From the NCBI GenBank assembly GCA_040772905.1, contig JAXGXJ010000014.1, forward strand, positions 1 to 64,000: a stretch of 64,000 nucleotides of DNA, written 5' to 3'. Position numbers and translations under genes: made by a program. The notes under the pieces were generated by a model that was given only the letters and a program-made list of their open reading frames with translations, was not told the DNA's origin and did not search any database. Origin of the DNA: JAXGXJ01 sp040772905. Lineage in GTDB: Bacteria; Actinomycetota; Thermoleophilia; RBG-16-64-13. This document shows, piece after piece, positions 8,445 to 20,192 of the stretch; within the stretch, counting starts at the first letter, position 1, and each line of letters begins with the position of its first letter.

Positions 8445-8612
8445 TTCTCCACATACTCCTGTAGATAACTCCGGGAGTGACTGTGCGCAGACACCCCGCA
8501 CACGACGCTCGGTCACTACAGACACTCTGGCCCCCAGGCTTTCCCCGTCTCCGTCCACAACCTGCTCCCACGGATCCAGTGTCGTCGGCGGGGGTTGTTA
8601 ACATGTTCCACA
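8445..8612. other. dnaA-dnaN intergenic DnaA-box-like cluster
   Basis: Within the 266-base gap between dnaA and dnaN lie TTCTCCACA (8445-8453, one mismatch to TTATCCACA), inverted TGTAGATAA (8460-8468, one mismatch) and TGTTCCACA (8604-8612, two mismatches). With the cluster upstream of dnaA this could make a bipartite origin with dnaA in the middle. The sites are few and imperfect. Confidence 0.45.
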
Positions 8613-8623
8613 CGCCCTATTAC
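8595..8623 (+). promoter_or_regulatory. Candidate dnaN promoter with a DnaA-box-like site in the spacer
   Basis: TTGTTA (8595-8600), 17-base spacer, TATTAC (8618-8623). The spacer contains TGTTCCACA (8604-8612), so DnaA binding there would block RNA polymerase. It lies 78 bases upstream of the dnaN ATG. Confidence 0.5.
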
Positions 8624-8700
8624 AACGGCTATCCTTCTTGTAAAGAAATACATAGTAATAGGGGCGACTCGGTCCAAGCCCAGTTACGCGAGGAGTACCG

Positions 8701-9804
8701 ATGAAGATCACCACAACGAAGCAGTCTCTCGTGGAATGTCTGGGCATCGCGAACAAGGCCGTCTCTTCACGCAGTTCCATCCAGGTCTTGTCCGGGGTCC
8801 TCATCGACGCCCACGACGATTCGGTCGTGTTCTCGGCTACGGATATGGAGATCTCCATCAAGGCACCGCTGGCGGGGAAGGTGGAGCGGCCCGGCTCCCT
8901 GGTCGTGCCGGCGCGAATCGCGACAGAGATCGCGCGCAGCCTGCCGGTGGGTGAGGTCGTCCTGGAACAACGGCCCGGCGAGACACAGGTAGAGATCCGG
9001 GCGGGGGAGTCGCTGTTCACGCTGCACTCTTTGCCGGCCGCAGATTTTCCGCAGTTGCCGATGTTCACGAACGACGGCTTCACCATCGATAGAGCGGCGT
9101 TCATCGAGACAGTCGACAGAGTGGCGTCTTCTGCGTCACGGGATGAGACCCGTCCCGTGCTGACGGGTGTGTTTATCCAGTTGTCGGCAGATTCGGTGCG
9201 GATGGTGGCCACGGACAGCTATCGCCTGAGTGTGAAGGAGACGGCGGTGGAATCGTCGGTATCGGAGACTCTGCAGGCCATCGTTCCCGCGCGGACCTTG
9301 CTCGAACTGTCGCGTATCGCAGGGACGGCATCGGAGCCCTCTCTGACCATCGTCCCCAGCGAGAACCAGATACTATTCCAAGTCGCAGGTATATCGCTCG
9401 TGTCGCGGCTCATCGACGGGCAGTTCCCCAACTATCGTCAGTTGATCCCTGAGACCTTCGATTATGAAGTGGCCGTGGATCATGACGAACTGCTCGAAGC
9501 TGTCCGGCGCATCGGTCTGCTCGCGCAGAAGAACGCACCTCTCAGGCTCCACTTCGCCCACAACACACTCACGGTCTCAGCGGAATCGCAGGATGTGGGC
9601 AAAGCCCGAGAGGTCATGCCCATCCAGTACTCGGGCGAAGAGCTCGAGATCGGCTTCAATCCCGAGTTCCTCGAGGCGGGCGTGGCCGCGATAAGGGATT
9701 CCCCCGTGTACCTGCGCTTCATCAGCCCGTTGCGCCCGGGCCTGGTCAAGGGCGCCGGGGATGACTTCCTGTACTTGGTGATGCCGATCCGTCTCAACGA
9801 CTAG
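8701..9804 (+). CDS. dnaN: DNA polymerase III subunit beta (sliding clamp)
   Basis: A 367-residue sliding clamp of normal length that tethers polymerase III to DNA. The three repeated clamp domains can be followed: MKITTTKQSLVECLGIANKAV at the N-terminus, DETRPVLTGVFI in the middle and the C-terminal VKGAGDDFLYLVMPIRL, which matches the family ending. The ATG at 8701 follows GGAG within CGCGAGGAGTACCG. The gene follows dnaA and precedes the S4 gene and recF, the conserved origin order. Confidence 0.97.
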   Translation: MKITTTKQSLVECLGIANKAVSSRSSIQVLSGVLIDAHDDSVVFSATDMEISIKAPLAGKVERPGSLVVPARIATEIARSLPVGEVVLEQRPGETQVEIRAGESLFTLHSLPAADFPQLPMFTNDGFTIDRAAFIETVDRVASSASRDETRPVLTGVFIQLSADSVRMVATDSYRLSVKETAVESSVSETLQAIVPARTLLELSRIAGTASEPSLTIVPSENQILFQVAGISLVSRLIDGQFPNYRQLIPETFDYEVAVDHDELLEAVRRIGLLAQKNAPLRLHFAHNTLTVSAESQDVGKAREVMPIQYSGEELEIGFNPEFLEAGVAAIRDSPVYLRFISPLRPGLVKGAGDDFLYLVMPIRLND

Positions 9805-9816
9805 ATCGCGCGACAA

Positions 9817-10038
9817 GTGGTCACGCGAAGCGATGTCGAGGTCGTCCTCCCCATCACGCTGGGGCAGTTCGTGAAGGTCGCCGGCATGGCGGCCACCGGG
9901 GGCGACGCCAAGATGATGGTCACCACGGGCATGGTGCGTCTCAACGGGGCGGTGGAAACGAGACGCGGCAAGAAACTGGCCTTCGGAGATGTCGTGACCG
10001 CCGGCGGGACGGAGGCAGTGGTCACCGAACGAGGCTGA
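9817..10038 (+). CDS. S4-domain RNA-binding protein (YaaA/RlbA-like)
   Basis: A 73-residue protein with a GTG start 12 bases after dnaN. It is one S4 RNA-binding fold: LGQFVKVAGMAATGGDAK, then VRLNGAVETRRGKKLAFGDVV, matching the small S4 proteins found between dnaN and recF in many Gram-positive bacteria. Its partner is probably ribosomal or structured RNA. The stop TGA is separated from the recF GTG start by a single base, which suggests translational coupling. Confidence 0.88.
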   Translation: MVTRSDVEVVLPITLGQFVKVAGMAATGGDAKMMVTTGMVRLNGAVETRRGKKLAFGDVVTAGGTEAVVTERG

Positions 10039-10039
10039 T

Positions 10040-11137
10040 GTGCTGGTCCGGCGGGTGAGTCTCACGAACGTCCGGGCGCGGACGCGTCTGGATGTGGAGC
10101 TAGGCCCGGGGCTGAACATACTGGTCGGCCCAAACGGCGTGGGCAAGACCACCGTCCTGGAGGCTGTGGCTCTCGTCCTGCGGGGAGCCGGCCTGCGGAC
10201 CGGCGCGAGCCGAGACCTCATCAACACGGCGGCGGACTATCTGCGCGTGGAGGTGGTGCTGGAAACCGCGTCTGGAACGCCTGTCACAGCGGCCGTGGCG
10301 TTCGACCGGGCGGGGGAACGGCGGCTCACCGCGGACGGCGCCGAACTGCCCGACGCGTCGCGGTGGATGGAGGCCCTCCCCCTGCGCACCTTCATCCCCG
10401 ACGACCTGCGTCTCATAAAGGGAAGTCCCCGACGACGACGCGAGTACCTCGACGGCCTGGCAGCCCGCGTCGATCCGGGATATCGGGTCACGCTCCGTCA
10501 GTACGACGAAGCCCTGTCTCAACGCAACTCGCTGCTGCGCAGTCGCCGGCTCGACGACGACGCGCAGTTCGTCCCCTGGGAGCGCATCCTGGCCGACACG
10601 GGCGCCGCCTTGGCCGAGGCCAGAGCGGCGCGTCTGCAGTCGTTCGTCGGAGCCTTCCAGGCCATGTATGCCGACCTGACGGGGGCTCCCTGCGACTCCA
10701 TCCGCTTGATATACCGCAGCAACGTGGCCGGGTTGGACGCGGAGACGTACGCAGCCAGATTGGCCGGTATGAGGGACGCTGACCGCCAGCGCACCTTCAC
10801 TCACCTGGGTCCGCATCGTGACGATCTGCGTCTGCTTCGTCGTGGACTCGACATGCGCGAGTGCGCCTCACAGGGCGAGCAGCGGGCGGCGATGCTTACG
10901 TTGGTGCTCGCGGAGTGGGAACAGATGGCATCGGGCGGGCAGCACCCACTCCTGCTCCTGGATGACGTCATGAGCGAACTCGATGAGACCCGGCGCCGCG
11001 CGCTGGTGGCGGTGGTGAGGCAGGGAGGACAGACCGTCGTGACCACCACCGATCTTCGCTATTTCTCGGAGGAAGAGATCGCCGCGGCCACGGTGGTGAC
11101 CCTGCAGCCGGAGGACGATGCGGAGTGTACATGGTGA
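10040..11137 (+). CDS. recF: DNA replication and repair protein RecF
   Basis: SMC-like ATPase that loads RecA at gaps via RecOR. The 365 residues have the N-terminal Walker A GPNGVGKTT (about residues 30-38), the Q-loop region and the ABC signature region (SQGEQRAAMLTLVLAEW). The Walker B/D-loop LLLDDVMSELD near the C-terminus is present. The GTG start is at 10040. The length is typical and no change is seen in the key motifs. The 3' end overlaps dciA by a few bases. Confidence 0.96.
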   Translation: MLVRRVSLTNVRARTRLDVELGPGLNILVGPNGVGKTTVLEAVALVLRGAGLRTGASRDLINTAADYLRVEVVLETASGTPVTAAVAFDRAGERRLTADGAELPDASRWMEALPLRTFIPDDLRLIKGSPRRRREYLDGLAARVDPGYRVTLRQYDEALSQRNSLLRSRRLDDDAQFVPWERILADTGAALAEARAARLQSFVGAFQAMYADLTGAPCDSIRLIYRSNVAGLDAETYAARLAGMRDADRQRTFTHLGPHRDDLRLLRRGLDMRECASQGEQRAAMLTLVLAEWEQMASGGQHPLLLLDDVMSELDETRRRALVAVVRQGGQTVVTTTDLRYFSEEEIAAATVVTLQPEDDAECTW

Positions 11138-11775
11138 CCACATCGCGCCCCGACCCGGATTTCCACGCGCTCGGCGATCTGCTCACCGAGGCCGGCCTGC
11201 CCGCGGGCTCGGACCCCTCGACCCGAGCGACCGCTTTCTCGACAGAGGCGACGGCTGCGGGTGGACGGCAAAGCCGCGTGTCCGGTCTGGCGAGGCGGCT
11301 GGCCATGGTGTGGGCGGAGGCGGTGGGGCCGGAGATCGCCGACAACGCGCGGCCGCGACAGCTGCGGAACGGTCGCCTGGTGGTGTCGACGTCGTCGTCG
11401 GCCTGGGCTCAGTCCTTGCAGTTCATGGCCGAGGACATCAGGGGGCGGCTGAACGAGATGCTGGGCGAGGAAGCGGTGAGGACCATGTTCTTCCGCCACG
11501 CCGGCTGGGAGGCTTCCCCCTCGTCGTCCGAGCCCGCGGCGCAGGCGTCTGCGGCGGCCTCGGTCCTGTCTTCCGCACCGGCGCTCGGCGGCGCGGGGGT
11601 CGCGCCGGACCCCGGCGCTCGGGCAGGCGGGGAAGTGCCGCGGACTCTCGATGCCGACCAGCGGGCTGCACTCAGGGCGGTGCGGGAGTCGGGGCTGGCC
11701 GCCGACCTCACGGCGACCATCGAGCGCGCGATGATGGCGGCCTTCTCACGCCCACCTGTCCGCGAGGAGAAGTAG
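11125..11775 (+). CDS. dciA: DciA-like protein (DUF721)
   Basis: A 216-residue protein with a DUF721 module (about residues 55-125): ARRLAMVWAEAVGPEIADNA then LVVSTSSSAWAQSLQFM. DciA proteins load the replicative helicase in bacteria that lack DnaC/DnaI-type loaders. Position after recF is the classical actinobacterial one. The C-terminal half is Ala/Pro/Ser-rich and probably disordered. The start could be 11125 or the in-frame ATG at 11131; both overlap recF. Confidence 0.85.
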   Translation: MYMVTTSRPDPDFHALGDLLTEAGLPAGSDPSTRATAFSTEATAAGGRQSRVSGLARRLAMVWAEAVGPEIADNARPRQLRNGRLVVSTSSSAWAQSLQFMAEDIRGRLNEMLGEEAVRTMFFRHAGWEASPSSSEPAAQASAAASVLSSAPALGGAGVAPDPGARAGGEVPRTLDADQRAALRAVRESGLAADLTATIERAMMAAFSRPPVREEK

Positions 11776-11826
11776 AAGCACCGCCACAGGCGGACACAGG
11801 GCAAAGGAAAAGAAGGCCCGATGTGG

Positions 11827-11881
11827 TATTATTCTCGCCATACGGGCTGCCCTTCGTACGGTCGCGATAGCGGCCGTTTTT
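11827..11881 (+). promoter_or_regulatory. gyrB leader: candidate -10 followed by an intrinsic terminator-like hairpin
   Basis: TATTAT at 11827-11832 is a plausible -10 box (no good -35). Downstream, CGGTCGC (11859-11865), loop GATA, GCGGCCG (11870-11876) and TTTTT (11877-11881) form a classical rho-independent terminator. It lies 107 bases before gyrB. It either ends the recF-dciA transcript or, if the TATTAT promoter is real, attenuates gyrB. Confidence 0.5.
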
Positions 11882-11987
11882 CCCAGCATTCCGGGAGTAT
11901 CCGGTCTTCGGCCTGCAGCCTCGCAGGCACACTTCTCCAGGAACTGCCCAGCCCGGCGCAGAGACCAGATTGTGAGGTCGCACAGGA

Positions 11988-14082
11988 TTGGCAGAACACA
12001 CATACGACGCGGGTGACATCCAGGTACTCGAAGGTCTGGAGCCGGTGCGCAAGCGGCCCGGCATGTACATCGGGTCCACCGGGCATCGCGGACTGCATCA
12101 TCTCGTGTACGAGGTCGTCGACAACTCCGTCGACGAGGCCTTGGCGGGGTATTGCGACAACATAGAGATCACCATCTGCCCCGACTCGTCGGTGAAGGTG
12201 GTGGACAACGGTCGCGGCATCCCCGTCGGTCTCATGGAGAAGCAGAACAACCGTCCTGCTGTCGAGATCGTCATGACCAAGCTCCACGCCGGCGGCAAGT
12301 TCGGCGGCGAAGGCTACAAGGTCTCCGGAGGTCTGCACGGCGTGGGTGTGAGCGTGGTGAACGCGCTCTCGGAATGGTTGACGGTGGAGGTGTGTCGCGA
12401 AGGCCGGCGGCATCGCCAGACCTACAACCGCGGCGTCCCGGTCACCGATCTGGAGGTCGTGGGCGAGTGCGGGGACGAGGTTGGTACGACCATCCACTTC
12501 CTGGCCGACACCCAGATATTCGACGACCTAGACTTCAACTTCAGCACGCTGGCCCAGCGGCTGCGCGAGGTGGCCTTCCTCAACCGGTCGCTGCGCATCA
12601 CGCTCACCGACGAACGGGACGGGACCGCCGAGGCCGGTCCGCTGAGCGGAGCCGGGGCGCGCGGCGCTTCCGAAGAGGACGAGGAAGAAAGCGCCGACCC
12701 GGTGCCCACCGAAGGCTCGCTTGCTGAGGCCGTGGCCGGCTCGACCGACCCGGCCACGCAGGCGGGCTCGGGCTGCGACGTGTCCGGCGAAGGCGGAGGT
12801 GGCAAGAGTCCCACGGGTCCGCGCACGGTCACCTACTGCTACGACGGCGGCATCGTGGACTTCGTCAAGCACATCAATACGCACAAAGACCCGCTGCACC
12901 CGCGCATCATCCACTTCGAGGGCCAGGAGGGCGAGCACTACGTCGAACTGGCCATGCAGTGGAACGGCGGCTACAACGACAACGTGTTCTCCTTCGCCAA
13001 CAACATCAACACTCACGAGGGCGGCTCGCACCTGTCGGGCTTCCGCTCGGCCATCACCCGCAGCATCAACGACTACGCGCGCTCCAAGGGGTTCCTGAAG
13101 GAGAAAGAAGAGAACCTCAGCGGCGAGGACGTGCGTGAGGGTCTGGTGGCCATCCTCAGCGTCAAGCTGCGCGAGCCCCAGTTCGAGGGTCAGACCAAGA
13201 CCAAGCTGGGCAACTCTGAGATCCGCGGCTTCGTGGAAGGGGTGGTGAGCCAGAAGTTCGCCGAGTTCCTCGAAGAGAACCCGTCCGACGCCAAGCAGAT
13301 CATCAGCAAGACCGTGCAGGCGGCCCACGCCCGTCAGGCGGCCCGCAAGGCCCGCGACCTCACCCGGCGCAAGAGCATCCTCGAGAACACCACCTTACCG
13401 GGCAAGTTGGCCGACTGTTCCATCCGCGACCCAGCCTCATGCGAACTCTATCTGGTGGAGGGCGACTCGGCCGGCGGTTCGGCCAAGCAGGCTCGCGACC
13501 GCAGCTTCCAGGCCATCCTCCCGCTGCGGGGGAAGATCCTCAACGTGGAGAAGGCCCAGCTCAACAGGATCCTCTCCAATGCCGAGATCCAGGCCATGGT
13601 GAGCGCCTGCGGCACCGGTCTGGCCGACGAGTTCGACCTCGCCGCCGCGCGCTATCACAAGCTCATCATCATGACCGACGCCGACGTCGACGGGGCGCAC
13701 ATCCGCACCCTCATCCTCACCTTCCTGTTCCGGAACATGGTGGAACTCATCGATGCCGGCTACGTCTACATCGCCCAGCCCCCGCTCTACCGGGTCACAC
13801 ACAAACGCCAGGACTACTACGCCTTCAACGACGCCCAACTGGAGCAGTTGCTGGAGCGCATCGGGCGGACGGGTATCACGCTGCAGCGTTTCAAAGGTCT
13901 GGGCGAGATGAACCCGGAACAGCTGTGGGAGACCACCATGAACCCCGACAAGCGCACGCTGTTGCAGGTGACTGTGGACGACGCTGCGCTGGCCGACGAG
14001 ATCTTCACGATGCTCATGGGCGACAAGGTGGAGCCGCGCCGTGATTTCATCACGGAGAACGCGCGCTACGTGAGGGCCCTCG

Positions 14083-14090
<8 letters not shown>
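11988..14090 (+). CDS. gyrB: DNA gyrase subunit B (with an acidic insertion)
   Basis: ATPase subunit of DNA gyrase, 700 residues from a TTG start at 11988. The GHKL ATPase domain shows VVDNSVDEALAG, DNGRGIPV and GGLHGVGVSVVNALS. The TOPRIM domain has YLVEGDSAGGSAKQ and MTDADVDGAHI, with the C-terminal QRFKGLGEMNPEQLWETTM intact. Residues about 211-279 are an extra acidic, low-complexity segment (EEDEEESADP, then Gly-rich) just before YDGGIVDFVKHIN; most bacterial GyrB proteins have only a few residues here. It overlaps gyrA by 8 bases. Confidence 0.97.
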
Positions 14091-16728
<2,638 letters not shown>

Positions 16729-16790
16729 GCCGAAAGAGTAGGCCTGCATCCCACAGGGTATACAGAGACCTTACCTACCACGTGTATCAT

Positions 16791-16818
16791 CTCCCGCGCG
16801 CGCTTGGGCGCGCGGGAG
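16791..16818 (+). terminator. Strong hairpin after gyrA
   Basis: CTCCCGCGCGC, loop GCTTGG, GCGCGCGGGAG: a perfect 11-base-pair stem 63 bases after gyrA and 28 bases before the next gene. There is no T tract behind it, so it may be a processing or stabilising hairpin instead of a simple terminator. Confidence 0.5.
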
Positions 16819-16845
16819 AAAGCTCGGCAGTAAGGAGCGCGCAGA

Positions 16846-17526
16846 ATGTTCTTCTGGGACTGGACCCTCATCCTGTTGGTGCCGGCCCTGTTGTTGGGCA
16901 TCTACGCCCAGGTGAAGGTCAGCTCGAGTTTCAACCACTACTCGCAGGTGCCGTCGGCGCGCGGCCTCACCGGGGCCCAGGGTGCGCGTCTGGTGTTGGA
17001 TTCAGCTGGCCTGCACGATGTGCAGGTGACCGTGGCGGGCAGCCGCCTATCGGATCATTACGATCCCCGCACGCGCACGCTGGTACTCAGCCCGGACGTC
17101 GGTGACAGCAACTCCCTGGCTGCGCTGGGGGTGGCGGCACACGAGGCCGGTCACGCAATGCAGCACGCGAAAGGCTATTTCCCCCTGCGGGTGCGCAGCG
17201 CGCTGGTGCCTGTAGCCAACATCGGCACCAATATGGGCTTCATCCTCTTCTTTGTGGGGCTCATCTTCTTCCGCAGCGGCCTGCTGATGAACATCGGCAT
17301 CCTACTCTACGCGGCCGCGGTGCTCTTCACTCTGGTGACGCTTCCCGTGGAGTTGAACGCCTCCAAGCTGGCCATGGCCCAGCTTTCGGACAGGAGTATC
17401 TTGGTGGCCGACGAATTGGCTGGAGCAAGAAAGGTGTTGAGCGCAGCCGCGCTCACGTATGTGGCCGCCGCCCTCATGGCGGTGCTCCAGTTGGTGCGTC
17501 TGATCGCCATCAGTCGCCGCAGCTAG
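16846..17526 (+). CDS. Neutral zinc metallopeptidase, YugP family
   Basis: A 226-residue integral membrane protease-like protein. An N-terminal transmembrane helix (WDWTLILLVPALLLGIYAQ) precedes a cytoplasmic catalytic segment with zinc motif HEAGH (residues 99-103). Two further hydrophobic pairs follow (FILFFVGLIFF; ILLYAAAVLFTLVTLP) and a final helix. This matches the YugP zinc metallopeptidase family, whose substrates are unknown. The start ATG is preceded by AAGGAGCGC. It stands alone after the gyrA hairpin. Confidence 0.88.
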   Translation: MFFWDWTLILLVPALLLGIYAQVKVSSSFNHYSQVPSARGLTGAQGARLVLDSAGLHDVQVTVAGSRLSDHYDPRTRTLVLSPDVGDSNSLAALGVAAHEAGHAMQHAKGYFPLRVRSALVPVANIGTNMGFILFFVGLIFFRSGLLMNIGILLYAAAVLFTLVTLPVELNASKLAMAQLSDRSILVADELAGARKVLSAAALTYVAAALMAVLQLVRLIAISRRS

Positions 17527-17618
17527 CCGGTGTCGGACCGGTTCCGGGGCCCGTCCAGAGCGCAGTGACAACGCGGCGACGTGCCGCGCCGGGCGGCCTC
17601 TCGACTGGAGGAAGACCC

Positions 17619-18962
17619 ATGTCCGTACCCCGGATCATGCTGGTCCCGACGCACACCACGGGGCTGGCGAACGCTCTGGCGGCAGCGGTGTCGGAGATCG
17701 CCACCGCGCAGGGGCAGCGTGTCCGCTACCATCACTTGGGGCCGCTCACGGCCATGTCGGCCTGGGACCGCTGGGAGGGCGCCGCTTTCCTCGACCCCTC
17801 GCTGTACGATGAACAGTCCCTCATCGCGCTCTACGACGTAGCCACGCGGGGGGCGCAGCTATCGCTGCTCTCCACCAGTGTGGGCATCCTCGACACGCGC
17901 ACCGGCGCCGACTGGTCTCCGGCCGGGGTGGCGGCACTTCTTGACTGTCCCGTGGTAGTGGTGCTGGATTGTCGGGGCTGGGGCGCCGGCATACGGGTGC
18001 TGCTGGCCGGGCTGCGCGCGGAATTGACCGGCGTGAACCTGGCCGGGGTCATCCTCACCGGCTTGGCCGACGTAGAGCACTGCGACGAACTCCGGGCGGT
18101 CATGCGCACTCAGGGGATCCCCGTGCTTGGTTGTCTCCTGCAGGGCGGCGGACCGGGGTGGGAGACCACGGCCCCGGGCCCCTGGGGTCTGCCGCTCCAG
18201 AAAGAGGTGCTCGAAGCGGTGGCCAGGCAGGTGGATCTGGGGGAGTTGCAGACTTTGGCCGGCCAGCGCGGCTTCCTATCTCCCCAGACCTGGCTGACCG
18301 ACCGCGGGGCCGGAGGTCCGCTGGTGGCGGTGGCGGGAGGCAGGGGCTTCACCCCGTGGAGCCGCGATTCCATCGAGGTACTGCGCTCGGCCGGCGCGAG
18401 GGTGCAACGACTTGACCTGCTGGAAGACAAGGCGCTTCCATCCGAGGCCAGCGGACTCGTGTTGGCCGGCACTGTGTGGCCGGCCGCGCTCACCGAACTG
18501 GCCGCCAACGAGAGCCTCTTGATCGACATCCGGCGGCTCGTGCAACAGGGTCTTCCCACTATCGCCCTGGGTGGGGGCATGCTGTATCTGCTGGAGACGG
18601 TGCAGGATTCCCTGGGGCGGACGGCCCAATTGGCGGGAGTCCTGCCCGGACAGGGAGAGATCCTCTGGGATCTGGAGGCGCCCGTCTACGTGCAGGTGAC
18701 CGCGCAGCGCGACAACCTGCTACTCCTGGCGGGGGAGCGGCTGACGGGCTGGGTGGGGACTGAGGTCGAGATCGCTACGCTGAGCCAGGACGAGTCCGCT
18801 CCCTTCCTGGTGCGCCCCGCGGCGACGAAGGACGAGGTGAATGAGGGCGTCATGTCGGAGAACCTCCTCTGTTCGCGCACCTTCGTGCATCTGGCCGGAT
18901 CGTCGGACCGCGCTGAGCGCTTCGTGCGTCGCTGCGCGCGCTACGTCCGCCAACACGAGTGA
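17619..18962 (+). CDS. CobB/CbiA-like protein lacking P-loop lysine and glutaminase cysteine
   Basis: About 447 residues from ATG 17619 (GGAGG upstream). The order follows cobyrinate a,c-diamide synthase: an N-terminal nucleotide-binding fold, the DPSLYDEQSL and CPVVVVLDCRGW blocks, then a glutamine-amidotransferase-like half (LVLAGTVWPAALTELAAN, IALGGGMLYLLE). The usual P-loop (GTxSGVGKTT) is replaced by PTHTTGLANAL. The catalytic cysteine of the ECGG nucleophile loop is Gly (LGGG). It is therefore unlikely to be an active amidase-synthase. No cobalamin genes are nearby. It may be a pseudoenzyme with a regulatory or binding role. Confidence 0.75.
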   Translation: MSVPRIMLVPTHTTGLANALAAAVSEIATAQGQRVRYHHLGPLTAMSAWDRWEGAAFLDPSLYDEQSLIALYDVATRGAQLSLLSTSVGILDTRTGADWSPAGVAALLDCPVVVVLDCRGWGAGIRVLLAGLRAELTGVNLAGVILTGLADVEHCDELRAVMRTQGIPVLGCLLQGGGPGWETTAPGPWGLPLQKEVLEAVARQVDLGELQTLAGQRGFLSPQTWLTDRGAGGPLVAVAGGRGFTPWSRDSIEVLRSAGARVQRLDLLEDKALPSEASGLVLAGTVWPAALTELAANESLLIDIRRLVQQGLPTIALGGGMLYLLETVQDSLGRTAQLAGVLPGQGEILWDLEAPVYVQVTAQRDNLLLLAGERLTGWVGTEVEIATLSQDESAPFLVRPAATKDEVNEGVMSENLLCSRTFVHLAGSSDRAERFVRRCARYVRQHE

Positions 18963-19051
18963 GTCTCCTGCGGGTAACATACCTGCGCACCATGTAAACG
19001 ACGCAGGTCAGGACGGCGCGGACGCAATCCGCGCGCACAAAGGAGAGTCTC

Positions 19052-19348
19052 TTGTCAGCACCTACCACCGACCCGGTCATCAAGCAGTATCGGGAACAGA
19101 TCTCCGACAACGATCTCAAGATCCTTGAGGCGCTCAACAAGCGGGTCAAGCTGGTGAAGAACCTGAAGGCCTACAAGGATGCGCACGGCGTGAGCTTCTA
19201 CGACCCGGCGCAGGAAGACTGGGTCATCACGTACCTCAGCCGGGCGAACCGCGGTCCTCTCAGCAACGAGGCTCTGCGCGAGATCTACACCCTCATCTTG
19301 CAGGTGGTCAAGCGAGAGGCTGCGGCTGCGGAGGCTCCCAAGCCCTGA
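19052..19348 (+). CDS. Chorismate mutase, AroQ type
   Basis: A 98-residue all-helical protein starting at TTG 19052, with AAAGGAGAG immediately upstream. The sequence IKQYREQISDNDLKILEALN, RVKLVKNLKAYKD and the third helix LREIYTLILQVVKREA fit the AroQ fold, which converts chorismate to prephenate for Phe/Tyr synthesis. The usual catalytic Arg/Lys/Glu positions look plausible. It is not beside other aromatic-pathway genes. Confidence in the family is good, in the activity moderate. Confidence 0.75.
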   Translation: MSAPTTDPVIKQYREQISDNDLKILEALNKRVKLVKNLKAYKDAHGVSFYDPAQEDWVITYLSRANRGPLSNEALREIYTLILQVVKREAAAAEAPKP

Positions 19349-19429
19349 CCGGCTCCAGTCGGCCGGCCTTGACGGACCGCCGACGGGCGTTGCCACTGGC
19401 GTGGAGCGCTCCGACGCGCAGTGTCGGCG

Positions 19430-19927
19430 CTAGAAGTCCTCGGGAGAGACCTGGTCGAGGAACTCCCGGAACTCCTTGACGATGTCCTCTACGTCCTCCA
19501 CCTCTTGCTCGAACTCTATGCCGTTGCTCTCGAGAAGTTCGGTGGAGACGAAGATGGGGGCCTGGGTGCGCACTGCCAGGGCGATGGCGTCGGAGGGTCG
19601 TGAGTCCACCTTGACTTCGCCGCCCGCTGAGTCGAGCAGGAGGACGGCGTAGAAGGTGTTCTCGCGCAACTCGGTCACCAGCACCCGGGCGACGTTGGCC
19701 GAGAGTCGCTCCACCACGGTAGCCAAGAGATCGTGGGTCATGGGGCGCGGCAGTTCTGCGTTCTGGAGCTTCATGAGGATGGCGGCTGCTTCGGGATGGC
19801 CGATCCAGATGGGCAGAAAACGGTTCTCCCCTTCGACCTTCAGCAAGACGATGGGCTGCTTGCTGGCCACATCGAAGCTGATGCCGTACACCTCTACTTT
19901 CTCGAAGCCCTCCATGGCTCTCCCCAT
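19430..19927 (-). CDS. Bifunctional nuclease (BFN, DUF151) family protein
   Basis: About 165 residues from ATG 19927, which has AGAGAGG upstream; an in-frame extension to 20038 lacks family similarity. It contains the DUF151/BFN domain: VLLKVEGENRFLPIWIGHPEA, RPMTHDLLATVVERL and VDSRPSDAIALAVRTQAPIF. The C-terminal Asp/Glu-rich helix (VEDVEDIVKEFREFL) resembles a UVR-like tail. Homologues in Actinomycetota and Thermotoga are proposed nucleases. It is transcribed towards the chorismate mutase gene, and the 81 bases between hold only GC-rich inverted repeats. Confidence 0.9.
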   Translation of the reverse strand: MGRAMEGFEKVEVYGISFDVASKQPIVLLKVEGENRFLPIWIGHPEAAAILMKLQNAELPRPMTHDLLATVVERLSANVARVLVTELRENTFYAVLLLDSAGGEVKVDSRPSDAIALAVRTQAPIFVSTELLESNGIEFEQEVEDVEDIVKEFREFLDQVSPEDF

Positions 19928-20066
19928 TCGATCGTTCCTCTCTAGCTTACCCCTCCCGGGGATCGCAGTAACGCTCGTGTGCGCATCCGCGACGCACCGA
20001 AGTACGCCGGTGCGCGCCTGCGGCTTCCTTGACATCACTGGGAATGCCGGTAAACTTCCCGCTCGC

Positions 20067-20140
<74 letters not shown>

Positions 20141-20192
20141 CTACCGAATCCGTCTGGTACGGCCCGGCCCCAGATCCACGAGCAGTACGCGT

